The translations under genes and the position numbers were made by a program. The notes under the pieces are model-generated. The model made no database searches and was not told where the DNA came from. It saw only the letters and a list, made by a program, of their open reading frames with translations. DNA of 64,000 nucleotides, taken from positions 1 through 64,000 of the forward strand of contig LUCM01004115.1 of assembly GCA_008360955.1 (NCBI GenBank), given 5' to 3'. Shown in pieces: positions 24,501 to 35,186 of the stretch. Position 1 is the first letter of the stretch, and each line of letters opens with the position of its first letter. The stretch is from Fasciolopsis buskii. Lineage: Eukaryota; Platyhelminthes; Trematoda; Plagiorchiida; Fasciolidae.

Positions 24501-25036
24501 TCTTTGTACTGTGAACTATTCGCAACCGTTTTAGGGCCAGCTGAACTGTTTTCGAAGTATATGCGTTACATTCTCAACTTCACCAAATCTCAACGGGACC
24601 AAATCGAAAACACCGCTACAAACGTGTTAACAAAAATAATGGTATTTTTTACTTGTTCAGACAGCGACTATCATGGGCCATATATTAGCTTAAACTCTGT
24701 CCAGTGGAACTCGGTCTGAAATTTTGTGAATCATTGTGAACAGAATCCCTCCGTCGCAGATAAACTTCCTCATTTGGGAACCCTATTTTGACCGTGATCT
24801 CCTTTGGGAAAATGATTTGTATTGTTCATTCACAAATGAAAGAAATGAAAACCAAAATAACTTACTGAAAAAAATCTCACAAAACTGCCTGAACTTCCTG
24901 TCATCTGTAAACACAGATGAGCTTGAGACCCTTTGAATTGGAAAACAGCATCATCCGAGTACCAGATAATTTTTCTTATTGTTGATTCCAGACGAGACTA
25001 ATTTCCGCGAAAGCAATGTTGATCCGGAGCAGGTAA
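24501..25036 (+). CDS. Candidate three-exon gene, all phase-0 introns, unknown product
   Basis: The model is: exon 24501-24641, whose frame reads SLYCELFATVL, FSKYMRYILNFTKSQRDQI and ends VLTKIM; intron 24642-24759 (GTATTT...GTCGCAG); exon 24760-24906, reading INFLIWEPYFDRDLL and LLKKISQNCLNFLSS; intron 24907-24991 (GTAAAC...GATTCCAG, with a fine pyrimidine tract); last exon 24992-25036 to TAA. Both junctions are phase 0 and leave the frame open, which is modest support. Another frame of the last exon also stays open (ETNFRESNVDPEQVNQ) to 25090. No domain or signal peptide is recognised. The 5' end is not identified. It could be chance ORFs in A-rich DNA. Confidence 0.28.
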
Positions 25037-25326
25037 ACCAATCACAGCCTACTAGTCGGTGCGTAAAAGGGGCGGCATTCAATGGAGACTAATTGCTTCA
25101 AGCAAAAACCAAACGTTCAGCGGTCTGTATCTTGGAGCTGGAACACATATTTCGTCGGTTTTTAATTCTCGCCTTAACAAGAAGGTCCGAAACCTGCAGA
25201 TTATAATCGACAATGATTCAGCTCGTGAAAACTACTTTCATCGTCGTACAAGAGGCAAAGGTATTAAATAAGGACAGATAAAATATTTGTCTATTTGAGT
25301 CACCGCTTCCAGGTTTACTGGACCCG

Positions 25327-25384
25327 CGGTGGTCATGTGGTTTAAAAGTCTGCCACTTCAGATGTTCGAACCCCAGATCCACCG
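25327..25384 (+). repeat. tRNA-like SINE head (first of a pair)
   Basis: CGGTGG at 25327 can pair with CCACCG at 25379, like an acceptor stem. TGGTCATGTGG is a fair A box and GTTCGAACCCC near 25364 an excellent B box. At 58 nt it is shorter than a tRNA, so it is a tRNA-derived repeat rather than a gene. Confidence 0.5.
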
Positions 25385-25411
25385 GTCGCCTTTGTGCTAA
25401 TCGCTATTTTG

Positions 25412-25484
25412 GGCGGCGGTGGCCAGGCGGATGAGGTCGAGGAGTTTGGACGTGAAGGTCGTCGGTTCGAAACCTCCCACAGCC
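25412..25484 (+). repeat. tRNA-like SINE head (second of a pair)
   Basis: GGTGGCCAGGCGG near 25419 fits an A box and GGTTCGAAACC at 25463 a B box. The ends GGCGG and CAGCC partly pair. It lies 28 bases after the previous tRNA-like unit on the same strand. The GGCGGTGGCC start recalls serine tRNA genes, but the fold is imperfect, so I call it a SINE head. Confidence 0.5.
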
Positions 25485-25489
25485 GGTCA

Positions 25490-28400
25490 ACTTCCCTACC
25501 TGGCAACCCTCTGTTGGCGGCGGACCCCTTCCTGAAAAATGATTATTATCTCATTTATAAATGAAGTAAAAGATAAAAAAGGATAAAAATAAAACTAACC
25601 AAGCTAAAATTTGGCCACACGAAATCACGACGATCAAAGAGACATACAAACATACTTACATAAGCCGTACACTAAATTGTAGAGGAAGACTGGATAACGG
25701 GGATGGTTTTGTTCAACGCCTATTTTTTCTACCCTTCCGAAGAACCAATCATTCAATGTTCATAATAAGAGAAAACAATATTAAATTCATTGTAAGATTT
25801 CTGACTGCACGTGTACCACAGGGTAATGTTACATTTAGCTCGAATGTTACAAATCACTTTTATTTCACTGCAGGTAATCACAAATATGAATAGTCTTACT
25901 CTTGGCTATTTGTTTTATTCGGGGAAGAGGATGTTGTATGAAACAGAATGAGTGAATGGAGAGGAAGATACTGTTTGCTCAGCAGGAATAGATTAAAATA
26001 TGAATAGGAAAACTGAACTTCGGTTCAACAGCTATCTAACAATTGGTGTTAACTGAAACGGTTCCATGAAGTTAGTATTCCGTCCACAAAAGGGAGAAAT
26101 TATTCAACAGGTATAAAAGTCCATTGCACCTTTACAGGCAATCGGTAAACTGACCGTGAAACTGGAAGTGGCGTGGCAATAAGCTGGATCCAAGCTAGGC
26201 GGCTGTGGAAACGTTACAGGAAAAAGGCGACTACACACCTACAAATTAGCCAGCGGTTGTAGTAGTCGAACCTCGATGCTCCGAATATATGAACCTCTTC
26301 AGCCGAAATATGCAATCAGGTAACTGGTTACCGATAGTAGAAGATATTTAAGGGTGCGTGACTTAATGGCGAAATAACTAAAGTCTCTTTAGTCTACCAC
26401 AAGATAACAAAGGATTTTCATCCATATGCAAGTGCAAATATCATTTACTGTAAGGTCAAAGAGATTTTAGTGGAAATGGGTACGAAATTTGTGCCATTCT
26501 GGATGTATTCGTCGATTGCACAAAATGCAAGTATTCAATGTTTTATTCCGATTTCCGGGACTATCTTCCTTCAGGTCTACAAAGGTACGTAAATGGCATC
26601 TATTGATCCTTAGTCATTTTGTACATGCTAGCAGGATGGGTGGGACGTGCACATACGATGTATAATCGACTGTGACTATTTGTCGTCTATGCTGCCCAGT
26701 TTTTGCAGCTCTTCTCTGTGATCCACCTCTACAAGCGGTCAACTACATCCGAAAATGGTATTTAATGCCCCATTTGCGTGCTTTTCCTGAAGAAGTCCCA
26801 TCCTTTGAATTCATCTGCAGCTCAGTTCGATTCACTGGTTGCCAGTCTTGCACACTCCCTCACTCCGGCACTAGCTTGGTCGCTAAAAGTCACGCAGGCG
26901 ACTAACTCGACTGCAGGGATACGGTTTATTGCGTGAAATAAATGTGCACCTTGGTGTTTTCGGGCCTTAGAAAGCTTTGGGAGAGGGGCGAAATTTGCTT
27001 GTGACGAGGATGTGGGAGGGCATACCGAATACACTGTTCTATTCGTGTAGTTCCGCCTAGCACCCCTTCATCGGGAACCTATTATCAGAGTCGTGCTTCC
27101 CACTACGGTAGGGCGAAACGATAAACATCATCCATTCTGTCATCTTTTATGTCTACTTAGTGTAATCTCCTAAGAAGATAAATTTCTCCGGAGACCTGGC
27201 ATCCGTACAAGCGTTCGGTTCTTATTTGGCGCGCCAGGTTTATGAGAGACAAGCAGATAGATCGCAGGTGTGAATTGTTCTTTATAATGATTTCCTTTCA
27301 TCGGCTGAATCGTTGCCACCTCCATGGCTGTCCACAACACCACCACCATTACCCGCATCAATAACAGCCATGATAACGACGACCATGGCAGACAGAAAGT
27401 TGCGGAATATCAGGTCTGCTCGGCCGTTGGTGACCACCGGATAGACGGATGCAAGCACACCTGTTTAATCGTCATCTGTTTTACACAGTAACAGTTGGAT
27501 GGATAATCACACCAATCTCGTTTGGCCACCATGCTTTATCTACTATTTCGTGTAGGTTTGGAAGCTTACATCTTACGCCGCATGAACACATTAGTCTTTC
27601 TATTTGTCCCTATTCACGATTTTGGACTTTGTGTCTTGTTTCTTGTCACCATCCCGCTCAAGTCGCTTTCGTATTCGTCTGGGTCCCTTCACTACCAGGA
27701 TTGGAAGTGATCCCTGGGATCCGATTGGTAGTCTTTACATATCTGCCTACACACAGACAAGAAGAGCGATGTGAAATGGGTGGGTATATTTATTGTGGCG
27801 CCATAGGTTTTCGTGCTAGTGTGTTTATGTGTGAACGATTGTGAGAGTAGTAGCTCGACTAACGGAAAACAGGGCGGTGACCATCTTTGGGGTTTCTCTA
27901 TCACAACTGATGTTTCGACGGCTGATTTGCATCTTTTTTATTTCGGCATGTAGCGCCGAAATGGCACACCGTGTAGGTCGCCAGACAATCACATTTTTGC
28001 AGCTCCGGTAACAGAGTTACACAGTTTGTACGAATTTGTCATTTGGAGGGTCATGCAGTGAGACAACTGCAAGCAACGCTTATTCAGCCCCTGTCCATGT
28101 GTACGTTTGCTACGAGTCGACTTATGGCACATTTATGCGAAAGTTGCGCCCTCAAATGAGTAACAGGTCGAAAATGCCTACCTGCAGTTGGACTGAATTT
28201 AAGATATTTGTGATGATCTCTTCCCAACTAGAAGCATCCGAAGGAACTGTGGTTTGTAATCAGCAGTAAATTTCTTAGAGGTCAGTGACGGATTACGCCA
28301 TTGTGACAACAGTTCTACTTGTCCATTTGGTGACATAACCACAATCTCAAGTATATGAATGCACAGGCGAATGGAGCGGAACCACTTATGACAAATTTCA

Positions 28401-31332
28401 TGGGTCTCCTGACAAGATCAAAGCGAACTCAACGCAAAACAAGCGTTTTTGAGCCTTACCGCTACATAATGAGAAAGGTAGGTCACTCCACAACGGTCAG
28501 ACACTGTAGCATGTGCGAATGGCAAAGAATTACGCTACTTCTTGGAATGGACAAAATGTAACAAATAGGACCATGGTTAAAAACCACAAGCCAGACACTA
28601 AACATCTGAAAGACTAAAAATTTCTGCTTCCAGTTGCCCATTAAGGGTCGATGGAAAACGCCAAATAATATCTGAATTAAACTTCTGTCACAGAAGGTCA
28701 ACCTTATGCAGATCCATAACGATATCGAACCTCATGATTCTGTGCGCCCACATTTTTGCTAGGTTATCTGGATACCTGCTTCAAGCAGTTTCACAGTGGA
28801 TTTATATTTTGGCATGCAAAACAAACTGTCTACCTTCTGGCTTTTCGTGATCCTTTGTTCGGCGACAAAAGCTGTCGGAATTTCCACCAAAGTACAAACT
28901 CACCCAAAGATATTTAACAGTAGAGTTCTTCGTCTTTCGTGGTGGATGAACAAAAAATGTGCCCCTCACAGCTCTCAAGCATTTCGAGAACACCAGATAC
29001 AGTCTGACCGTTCTTTCAGCCCTCCATCCGATTCAGCTTAATCGATTGGCGAATTTCGTCCATTACGTCAAAGCAGTAAGTCCTTTCGCGACGACGACGG
29101 GAAAGTTGCATTGCGGTATTTCTGCCATAAGATAGTGAAATACTAGTATTATGGGATCGGCTGAATGGTAAAAAGGTGCTCGCCTAGGCTGCATAGTGTT
29201 CAGCACAACTGCCTATCCTAGGAAAGTTCCGATGTGGATTTCCGGTAGGGAGAAAATTTTCTCGATGGTAGATAGCCAGTCGGCAATTTGGCGTTCGAAT
29301 GTGTTGCTGGTTTCAATCCTGTTGATAGTAGCTGCTTCCCGTTACTAAAGACTATAAACAGATATTACTATTGTCATCAAATCACTGTTTGAATGGACTG
29401 TAAAGCCATCAAGTTATTTAGTTAAACGGAAATTTCGCAACTGCTTGCATTCTTAACCAGCTAAGCAAGCCCATCTATTCGGAGTCCATTCATTTGGGAG
29501 TCCAGATCACCTTTCCAAGTGGCATTATATTTTCATTATGGACTACTTGACTACGTAAAACTTTCACTATGCTTAGGGTAAAAAGAACATTTGACAGATT
29601 AGTTGTAATTTACACATGGCTTGTTTTCTATTACAACCGTTTTATCGGATACGGAGATTAAAGGTTAGCTGTAAGAGAGGGAGAAAGGAAATCAGTAATG
29701 CGAAATGATAACATTTCGTATTATTTGGTACTAGTCTTTTTTGGTGCATGGTTCATGTAAATAAAAAACACTTCGTGATTCATGCTGACTGTAACCCGAG
29801 GTACATCCATTTGCAGCTTCATATTTCCCATCCAAGAAATTTTTCGGGGTTAAAAGAGAATATCGAAACGCAACTGTTTGGCTAAAAGAACAGAATTTTT
29901 TACCCTAAAGATTTGGAATTTCATCACTCGATATATCCTAATGCCTAAAGTGTCTGCAGTACATAAAAGAGCACCCTTAATTTGGGGGAAAAACTAGAGT
30001 TCGCTTACTCGCGGATAAGCAAATGGAACGGTCGGGTAAACACCGACAGCGTATCATGAGCTTCCTTTACGTCAGTCTAGTTAGCGGTGCACCCCACCTT
30101 TTGTTCGTAAATGTTAGGCTGGGACGGAACCCTTATTAAATATCATCCTTCTCATTTTATCTTCCTTTCTCGTTCGTTCGTTCTCTCTTTCTCGCTGTCC
30201 CGCGTCCCCTGGTCTCTTCCATCAAATCACCAAAGTGGTGCTTCTTTCTGCCATCACACCTGCGTTGATTGACGGAAATATCAGTTAACCCTTACGTCGG
30301 ATTTTGTCAGTAGGCATTGACTAAACCATATCTGCCGACAGATAGTATAGACTCCACCGGTAGCCCACCGTTAGATGCCTATCAAGCTCTAATGTACGTC
30401 CACGTGGTAACTACCTGACACCTGCCATGTGTGTCAGACATGAGAACTTCTAACCCCCGGGGATTCGTAGATTTTGTGGGCAGTCTCAAAAAGTAGGATG
30501 AAAAGACATTCGAAAACCACTATGTGAGAGGCAGAAATTTGAACTGAAGGGCTGATAGTCAATTTTTGCTTCCTAACGCCTTTTTAATGCAATTCTAACG
30601 AATTCCTACTACACTCTCAAAATCTTTTACCCTGGCTCCGAGTGAAGCGTTACCCGGTGCTTGTTTAATCTACTAATGCATTTGGTGACATCTGTACCCA
30701 GTCGACTAAACAACGTGACCTGATTAGAGCGATGGGGAAGCCGCAAATCAGGCTACAGGAAAAAGTCAAGCTGATTTTAATCGGTTGAGCAGGAAGTGGT
30801 TGTGATGGAAACAAACGAACCAAGAATGATTAGATGTGACAGTCTAGATGTAGTGGCTTGTCTTGGTAGCAGTAAAGAATGAAAAGGAGAATGATAGAAA
30901 TATAATGAGCTATTAGGTCTAGACATCGTTTGTATCAGCAGAGGTAGTTAGGAGTACTCTGTGCTTCGTGGTGGAATGCTTCCGTTTTCTTTGTAACAGA
31001 ACAAATGCAAATCTACAGCTGTTCAACTGAATTAATTTTTCCACGTATGAGCAATAAGGCATATCAAAAACGGAGTTGCTAAACGAGATTTATCATATTT
31101 AGCTAAAATACATCACTTTCGATGGAATATATAATGAACTTATGCTCCCCCTAACAGGGTTTACCTTTATCTTGACAATTTTCACTAGAGTACCCATAAA
31201 CAGCAGGAATTGCATGCAATTTCTGGCGTTGCGCGTCGTTGGTGATGGAAAACTCACTTAAACGTTTACATCCCAAAATCAATATCGCAAGACGTTTCTA
31301 GTTCATTCGGTTCCTCGAAAGACTTAAATGCC

Positions 31333-31336
<4 letters not shown>
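25490..31336. other. Long non-coding stretch with scattered exon-like ORFs
   Basis: Nothing conserved was recognised in nearly 6 kb. Items seen: a hydrophobic 59-codon ORF from an ATG at 27531 in a good Kozak context (GCCACCATGC), overlapping a longer ORF at 27449-27844; an exon-like interval 28352-28477 bounded by CTCAAG and AAG followed by GTAGGT, coding a basic peptide ending PYRYIMRK; and an ORF from 28814 whose start (MQNKLSTFWLFVILCSATKA) looks like a signal peptide. A tRNA-like patch lies near 29155, and a pyrimidine-rich tract at 30146-30230. All are weak. Confidence 0.3.
28814..29041 (+). CDS. Small ORF with signal-peptide-like start, unknown
   Basis: The ATG at 28814 opens a 75-codon ORF. 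Residues 1-20 (MQNKLSTFWLFVILCSATKA) look like a cleavable signal peptide: one Lys, a hydrophobic core and small residues before the cut. The remainder is basic, with a single Cys, and shows no domain. A CAG acceptor at 28793-28795 lies just upstream, so it could be an exon. No poly-A signal was seen close by. A chance ORF is the main alternative. Confidence 0.2.
   Translation: MQNKLSTFWLFVILCSATKAVGISTKVQTHPKIFNSRVLRLSWWMNKKCAPHSSQAFREHQIQSDRSFSPPSDSA

Positions 31337-31371
<35 letters not shown>
31337..31371. repeat. (TA)n microsatellite upstream of the CR1-like LINE
   Basis: A pure TA run of 35 bases ending about 40 bases before the first recognisable LINE coding sequence. Confidence 0.97.
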
Positions 31372-31373
<2 letters not shown>

Positions 31374-31408
31374 GCGCTATACCAGTACCATCGTAAAACA
31401 CCTAGATA

Positions 31409-33776
31409 GTGCCCTTTTTTGCTCGCAACACAATGTCGCATCATTTTTTGACTTTCCTAGTATCTATTGTTTCTGTTCTTCAGGATAGTCTACATATTGT
31501 TGTGGGTGAATTCAATTATGCATCTACCATACCACTGATTGTTTTTGATCTTACGGACCTCTGCGTTTCTCCCACCAGAGGTGAGCCCATTTTAGGTAGG
31601 GTTATTACTAATCACCCTGATTTATTTTCCCTGAAACTGCGTGCTCCAATTTGAATTAGTGATCATTGTCTGCTTATGTTAAGGCCCACGATATATTCTC
31701 GGTCAGCCTTCCATTTCTTCAGGCAAATAAATCAAATCCGAGTTCGTTTCCTCAACTTACCACACAAAACCTTACTGTTCTTCAGAAATCCTTTTCATAA
31801 TCATATGCATTCTTTTCTTTTGAACACCCGCCCAATGACAATGTCAGACTTTTCACGGACTTCCAAAGCAATCTTTGATTCTTGCTGTCCCTCAGATATA
31901 CTGTTCGTCTCAAATGACCGTATCTCCACCCAGAAGTTGAAATCTCTGAGAAAAAGCAAGCAGCACTTCCACAAACCCCGCAGTAACTCAAGCGTGCGGT
32001 ATATTTCCAACCTAATGAAAACCTGCATTCGCCAGCCAACTCTTGAGTGCTAACAACAACCAGTTAATATAAGAAGGCATTCGACTGTGGGAAGAAAAAG
32101 AGTCATGTGGAATGTTCCGCGGATGTCGACAGCACAAATCAAGCTTACATCCATCCTTCCACTTATACCCCAATCATATTTAGACAGGATGATGATATGG
32201 CAGTTACAATTTTTTCTAGGGAGTAGGTGCTCGACCTTCTCTGTAACAATAAAATTTCCAAAGGAGTTGGTCCTGACAGCTTGTCCTCAGCTCTTTTAAG
32301 GGATGATGCTGTGGCTCTGACGGATGCACTTACTTCTCTGATTATCTCGTCATTAATATGGTCTTCTATCCCTGACTGCTGAAGACCCGTCACTATTATT
32401 CCCACCCCGAAATCTAACAGTTCTGCTGTTTTAACATAACCCTTTCGCCCCATCGCCTTAACATCTGGTCTTAAATTGACGGAGCGTGCTATGCTTAAGT
32501 GCCTGCTTTTTGCTATATATCCTCCTGATAAACCTTTTCAGTTTGCCTATAAATCGAACAGATCTACTTTGGCGGCTATCGCCTCCCCTATTCACCACAT
32601 TTCCAAGTCTTCAAACGCATCGGTGAGATCTGTGTTGCACCCTTCTGGACTATTTGTCGGCATTTGATTCGCTCCCACGATCTCTTCTACTTCACAAACT
32701 AAAACATTTGGTTGACCCAGGCCTTTATTAGCATGGCTGTCTGATTACTTTACTAAACGAACCCAGTGCATATGACTGGGTGGCAAAAGGTCACACCCAT
32801 TGGTTAACAACTCAGGCATGCTTCAGGGTGCTGTTCTTTCACCTTGCATCTTCTCTACTTGCATCAGCGACTTATTCAACTAGCTCTATTGTCATCTGTT
32901 TAAATATACTGATGTTGCCCTCTCTCAAGCCGTTTCGAGCGACAACGATTTTCCAATTTTTCCCACCAACCTATCTTCTATCTACGATCTCTGCATGAAC
33001 TAGTTTAAATATCAACACATCTAATTGTTTCTAATGTCCGTTCTCTCTCCCTCGGTCAGCCTACCCATTCGAGACGTCTTTTATCAACTCTCAAGCGTTT
33101 GCTAGGGTTGATTCTGTGAAATACCTAGGAGTTACTATTGATAGAATCTGAAGTGGGCTACTCACATTTCTACCTGTGTAAAGAGTCTTCTACGGTTGTC
33201 ATTTCAAATCAGGTAGCTTTGACACTGCAAGGTGAAACAAAGCAAAATCTCCCGGTTTGTATACCAATGCGATTTTCCAATCCTTCTTCACTGTGCTCGT
33301 TTTATTTTTCTGGGCTTCCTTAAAAAAGGCTCTAAAATTCTTCGCCGGGGACTATCAATTATTATCCGTGTGTCCTTCGTACCACCAAGTGAATTGTCTC
33401 TAAATGCATGTGACCAACACTTATCAGTATGTGGAAAACTTGCTCACAAGGTTCTGATTTCACGCATCGTCTGCATAACCATCTTTCAAAGTGCCGACCG
33501 TATATTTCAACACCATCCGATTTTCGTTCCATACTCTCTAGAATCAGCATACATGGGAACTCCACTGTCCCATATTTAGCACGACTCGTGACAAGCCGTG
33601 TTCGTGTTTCAGCCGATTTCCTGGGCGACCTATTATAATGCGCTCAGATCATTCTTCGGTGAGTCGTTATTTCATTTTGCAAGGTGATGAGCGCAACTTT
33701 TTCCTATTTTTCCCCATGTTTTTGAGTGAAGTGCGACAATTTTGTACGCAAAAACCCATAAAATGCAATGCAATAA
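31409..33776 (+). mobile_element. CR1-like non-LTR retrotransposon (LINE), 5'-truncated and decayed
   Basis: Plus-strand frames give CR1-type blocks in order. The endonuclease C-terminus has VVGEFNYA (the GDFN box with D to E) near 31500, PTRGEPILGRVITN near 31575 and an ISDHC box near 31655. Reverse transcriptase follows: FRPIALTSGLKLTERAM near 32440, PFQFAYKSNRSTLAAIA near 32540, GMLQGAVLSPCIF near 32815 and a KYTDVALS box near 32902. VKYLGVTID lies near 33117, and the C-terminal LRRGL...SICDQH-like region runs to 33640. The YxDD catalytic box has lost its second Asp (YTDV), and there are many frameshifts, so it is inactive. About 135 bases of 3' UTR run to the TA repeat at 33777. The family resembles SR1/Pido-type flatworm CR1 elements. 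Confidence 0.85.
31676..33638 (+). pseudogene. CR1-like LINE reverse-transcriptase remnant
   Basis: Four plus-strand frames together cover most of the reverse transcriptase and C-terminus of the element. The longest open pieces are 31676-32053 (125 codons, the region between endonuclease and reverse transcriptase) and 33232-33579 (115 codons, containing FLKKGSKILRRGLSIII). The last piece, 33429-33638, ends with the VRVSADFLGDLL terminus typical of these proteins, so the 3' end of the ORF is intact in extent. The deleted second catalytic Asp near 32911 and stops such as the one in the VKYLGVTID region show loss of function. Confidence 0.8.
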
Positions 33777-33796
33777 TATATATATATATATATATA
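33777..33796. repeat. (TA)10 at the 3' end of the CR1-like LINE
   Basis: A TA run directly after the LINE 3' UTR (ending AATGCAATGCAATAA). It could be the element tail or the pre-existing target microsatellite. Confidence 0.9.
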
Positions 33797-34060
33797 ATAT
33801 TTTGACCGAAAGCTTCTTGGTGATAAGCTGAGTTTTATGCCACTTAATGTTCGTGTCCAGGTTAGCTGTTGAGTGGGAGGCTGATGGTGGTGGTTGTGTA
33901 GCGCACTGGATACTCACTCATATAATTTCATTTATTAAATCGCGATGGCGCTACCTCCAGGTCCAGAATATCCTGTGACCAAGCAGGAAATCATCCCCAA
34001 CTCTCTGTGTTCCTTTCTCGATGTTAAAATTCTAAATGGATTCCCTGCTTTGTTAACATC

Positions 34061-34220
34061 AGAGCCGAATGAGGTAGGGAGTGTATCGATAGATCGATGC
34101 TCCATCTATTGTTTTTTATTTTAAATGATATAATGTTAATAAAACGGTGTTGTTGGTAGATGTAATACTCCAACGTTTCGACTACCGTGGGTGGTCTTTC
34201 TCAAGGTAAGTTTTACATTT
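34061..34220 (-). mobile_element. Penelope-like terminal sequence, copy 1
   Basis: On the minus strand this reads CTTGAGAAAGACCACCCACG, then GTAGTCGAAACGTTGG, then ATTACATCTACCAACAACAC, and ends with a small palindrome ATCGATCTATCGAT. The whole unit aligns with 61922-62065 and more loosely with 43520-43612. A stem of about 7 bp followed directly by GAAAC is the layout of stem II and the following core of the hammerhead ribozymes found in Penelope-like elements. The first core half (CTGANGA expected) is not matched. No protein-coding part is seen. The family name is an inference; the repeat itself is plain. Confidence 0.55.
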
Positions 34221-34796
34221 GGTTGTAAATGATTCCCTACTATATATTTGCATGTTTCGGTCAATTTCTTCGACTGCTTCTCTCATTAGCCCTACTTAAT
34301 TTGTTTGAAGGAAAGTATTTTTTCCGGTTAACCCACCCTCCGTTCGTACTTCATGTAGTCGACTGAAATGTATTTGGGCAAAATTTACTTGCCATTTATC
34401 CAAACAAACTAAGCTGTGTTCTATTCCGAACGAAGATGATTGTATGTGTTCGGGCAATGACAATCGGTGGATGACTTAGTCATTGTGAAAGGTTTGACCG
34501 TTTTCCGGTTGAGCACAATCTCTCCAATTGCACAAACTGGATAGTGTGCATAACCTTCAGTCTATGTAAACGGCAATGTCGATTAACACCAATCTCGCGT
34601 TTGCCATGTGCAGTCTGAAGAAAGCAACTATGATGACTATTGCGAATGTTGCTCGTGCTGCGCCAGGCATTTGTCTAATGGGTTTGTGAGTGGTAATTGA
34701 AAAACCAGCTTTGTGCTTGCCTAACTACTTCGCCGCCTATCTGACGGTATATTTCTCTTTCTGTATGTGTGTAACTCGCCTCTAATCGATCGAGTA

Positions 34797-34959
34797 GCTG
34801 TACAACTGGGCGGGTCGCATGTTTCACCTAACTGCTTACGGCACAACCCAACAGACGAACGAGGACTCGCGGTCACATTTGCTTGCCTACTCTCTCTCAT
34901 TCGCTTTCTCTCTCACGTTTGCTCTCGCATTTCGTGCACGCAGGCCAACACCTATGCAC

Positions 34960-34993
<34 letters not shown>

Positions 34994-35186
34994 GCACAAG
35001 CACAAAGTCAGCTTAATCTGGGCTTTCGACCCAGGTAAGTGTCTTTGAACTGGAGCTCACATATGGCAACGTTGTGGCCACAACACAGTCAAGTCTGCCT
35101 TAGTGATGGGGTACTACATTGCTGCTGTTGTATTTGTCGTTGTAGCTGCTACCATTGCCGCCGCAAGGGGCGCAAAGATGAAGTAG
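34797..35186 (+). CDS. Candidate two-exon membrane protein, unknown
   Basis: The frame is open from a GTAG acceptor near 34794 through a Thr-His run coded by the CA repeat. It reaches a perfect donor (CCCAG followed by GTAAGT, 35035). A 54-nt intron ends in ACACAG at 35088. The joined frame continues 31 codons to TAG at 35184, with a strongly hydrophobic stretch YYIAAVVFVVVAATIAAA and a basic end RGAKMK, like a C-terminal membrane anchor. The other phase also stays open to 35329 and is Cys-rich, then hydrophobic. Both patterns may simply reflect GTN/ATN/TGY triplet-like sequence, which codes hydrophobic residues in one frame. The splice signals are good; the product is unknown. Confidence 0.28.
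34962..34990. repeat. (CA)n microsatellite
   Basis: A pure CA run, read as Thr-His repeats in the overlapping exon candidate. Confidence 0.95.

Noticed and set aside
29150..29300. tRNA-like A box GGCTGAATGGTAAAAAGG with possible B boxes
   Set aside because: The B-box candidates are poor or too far away, and no paired ends are seen.
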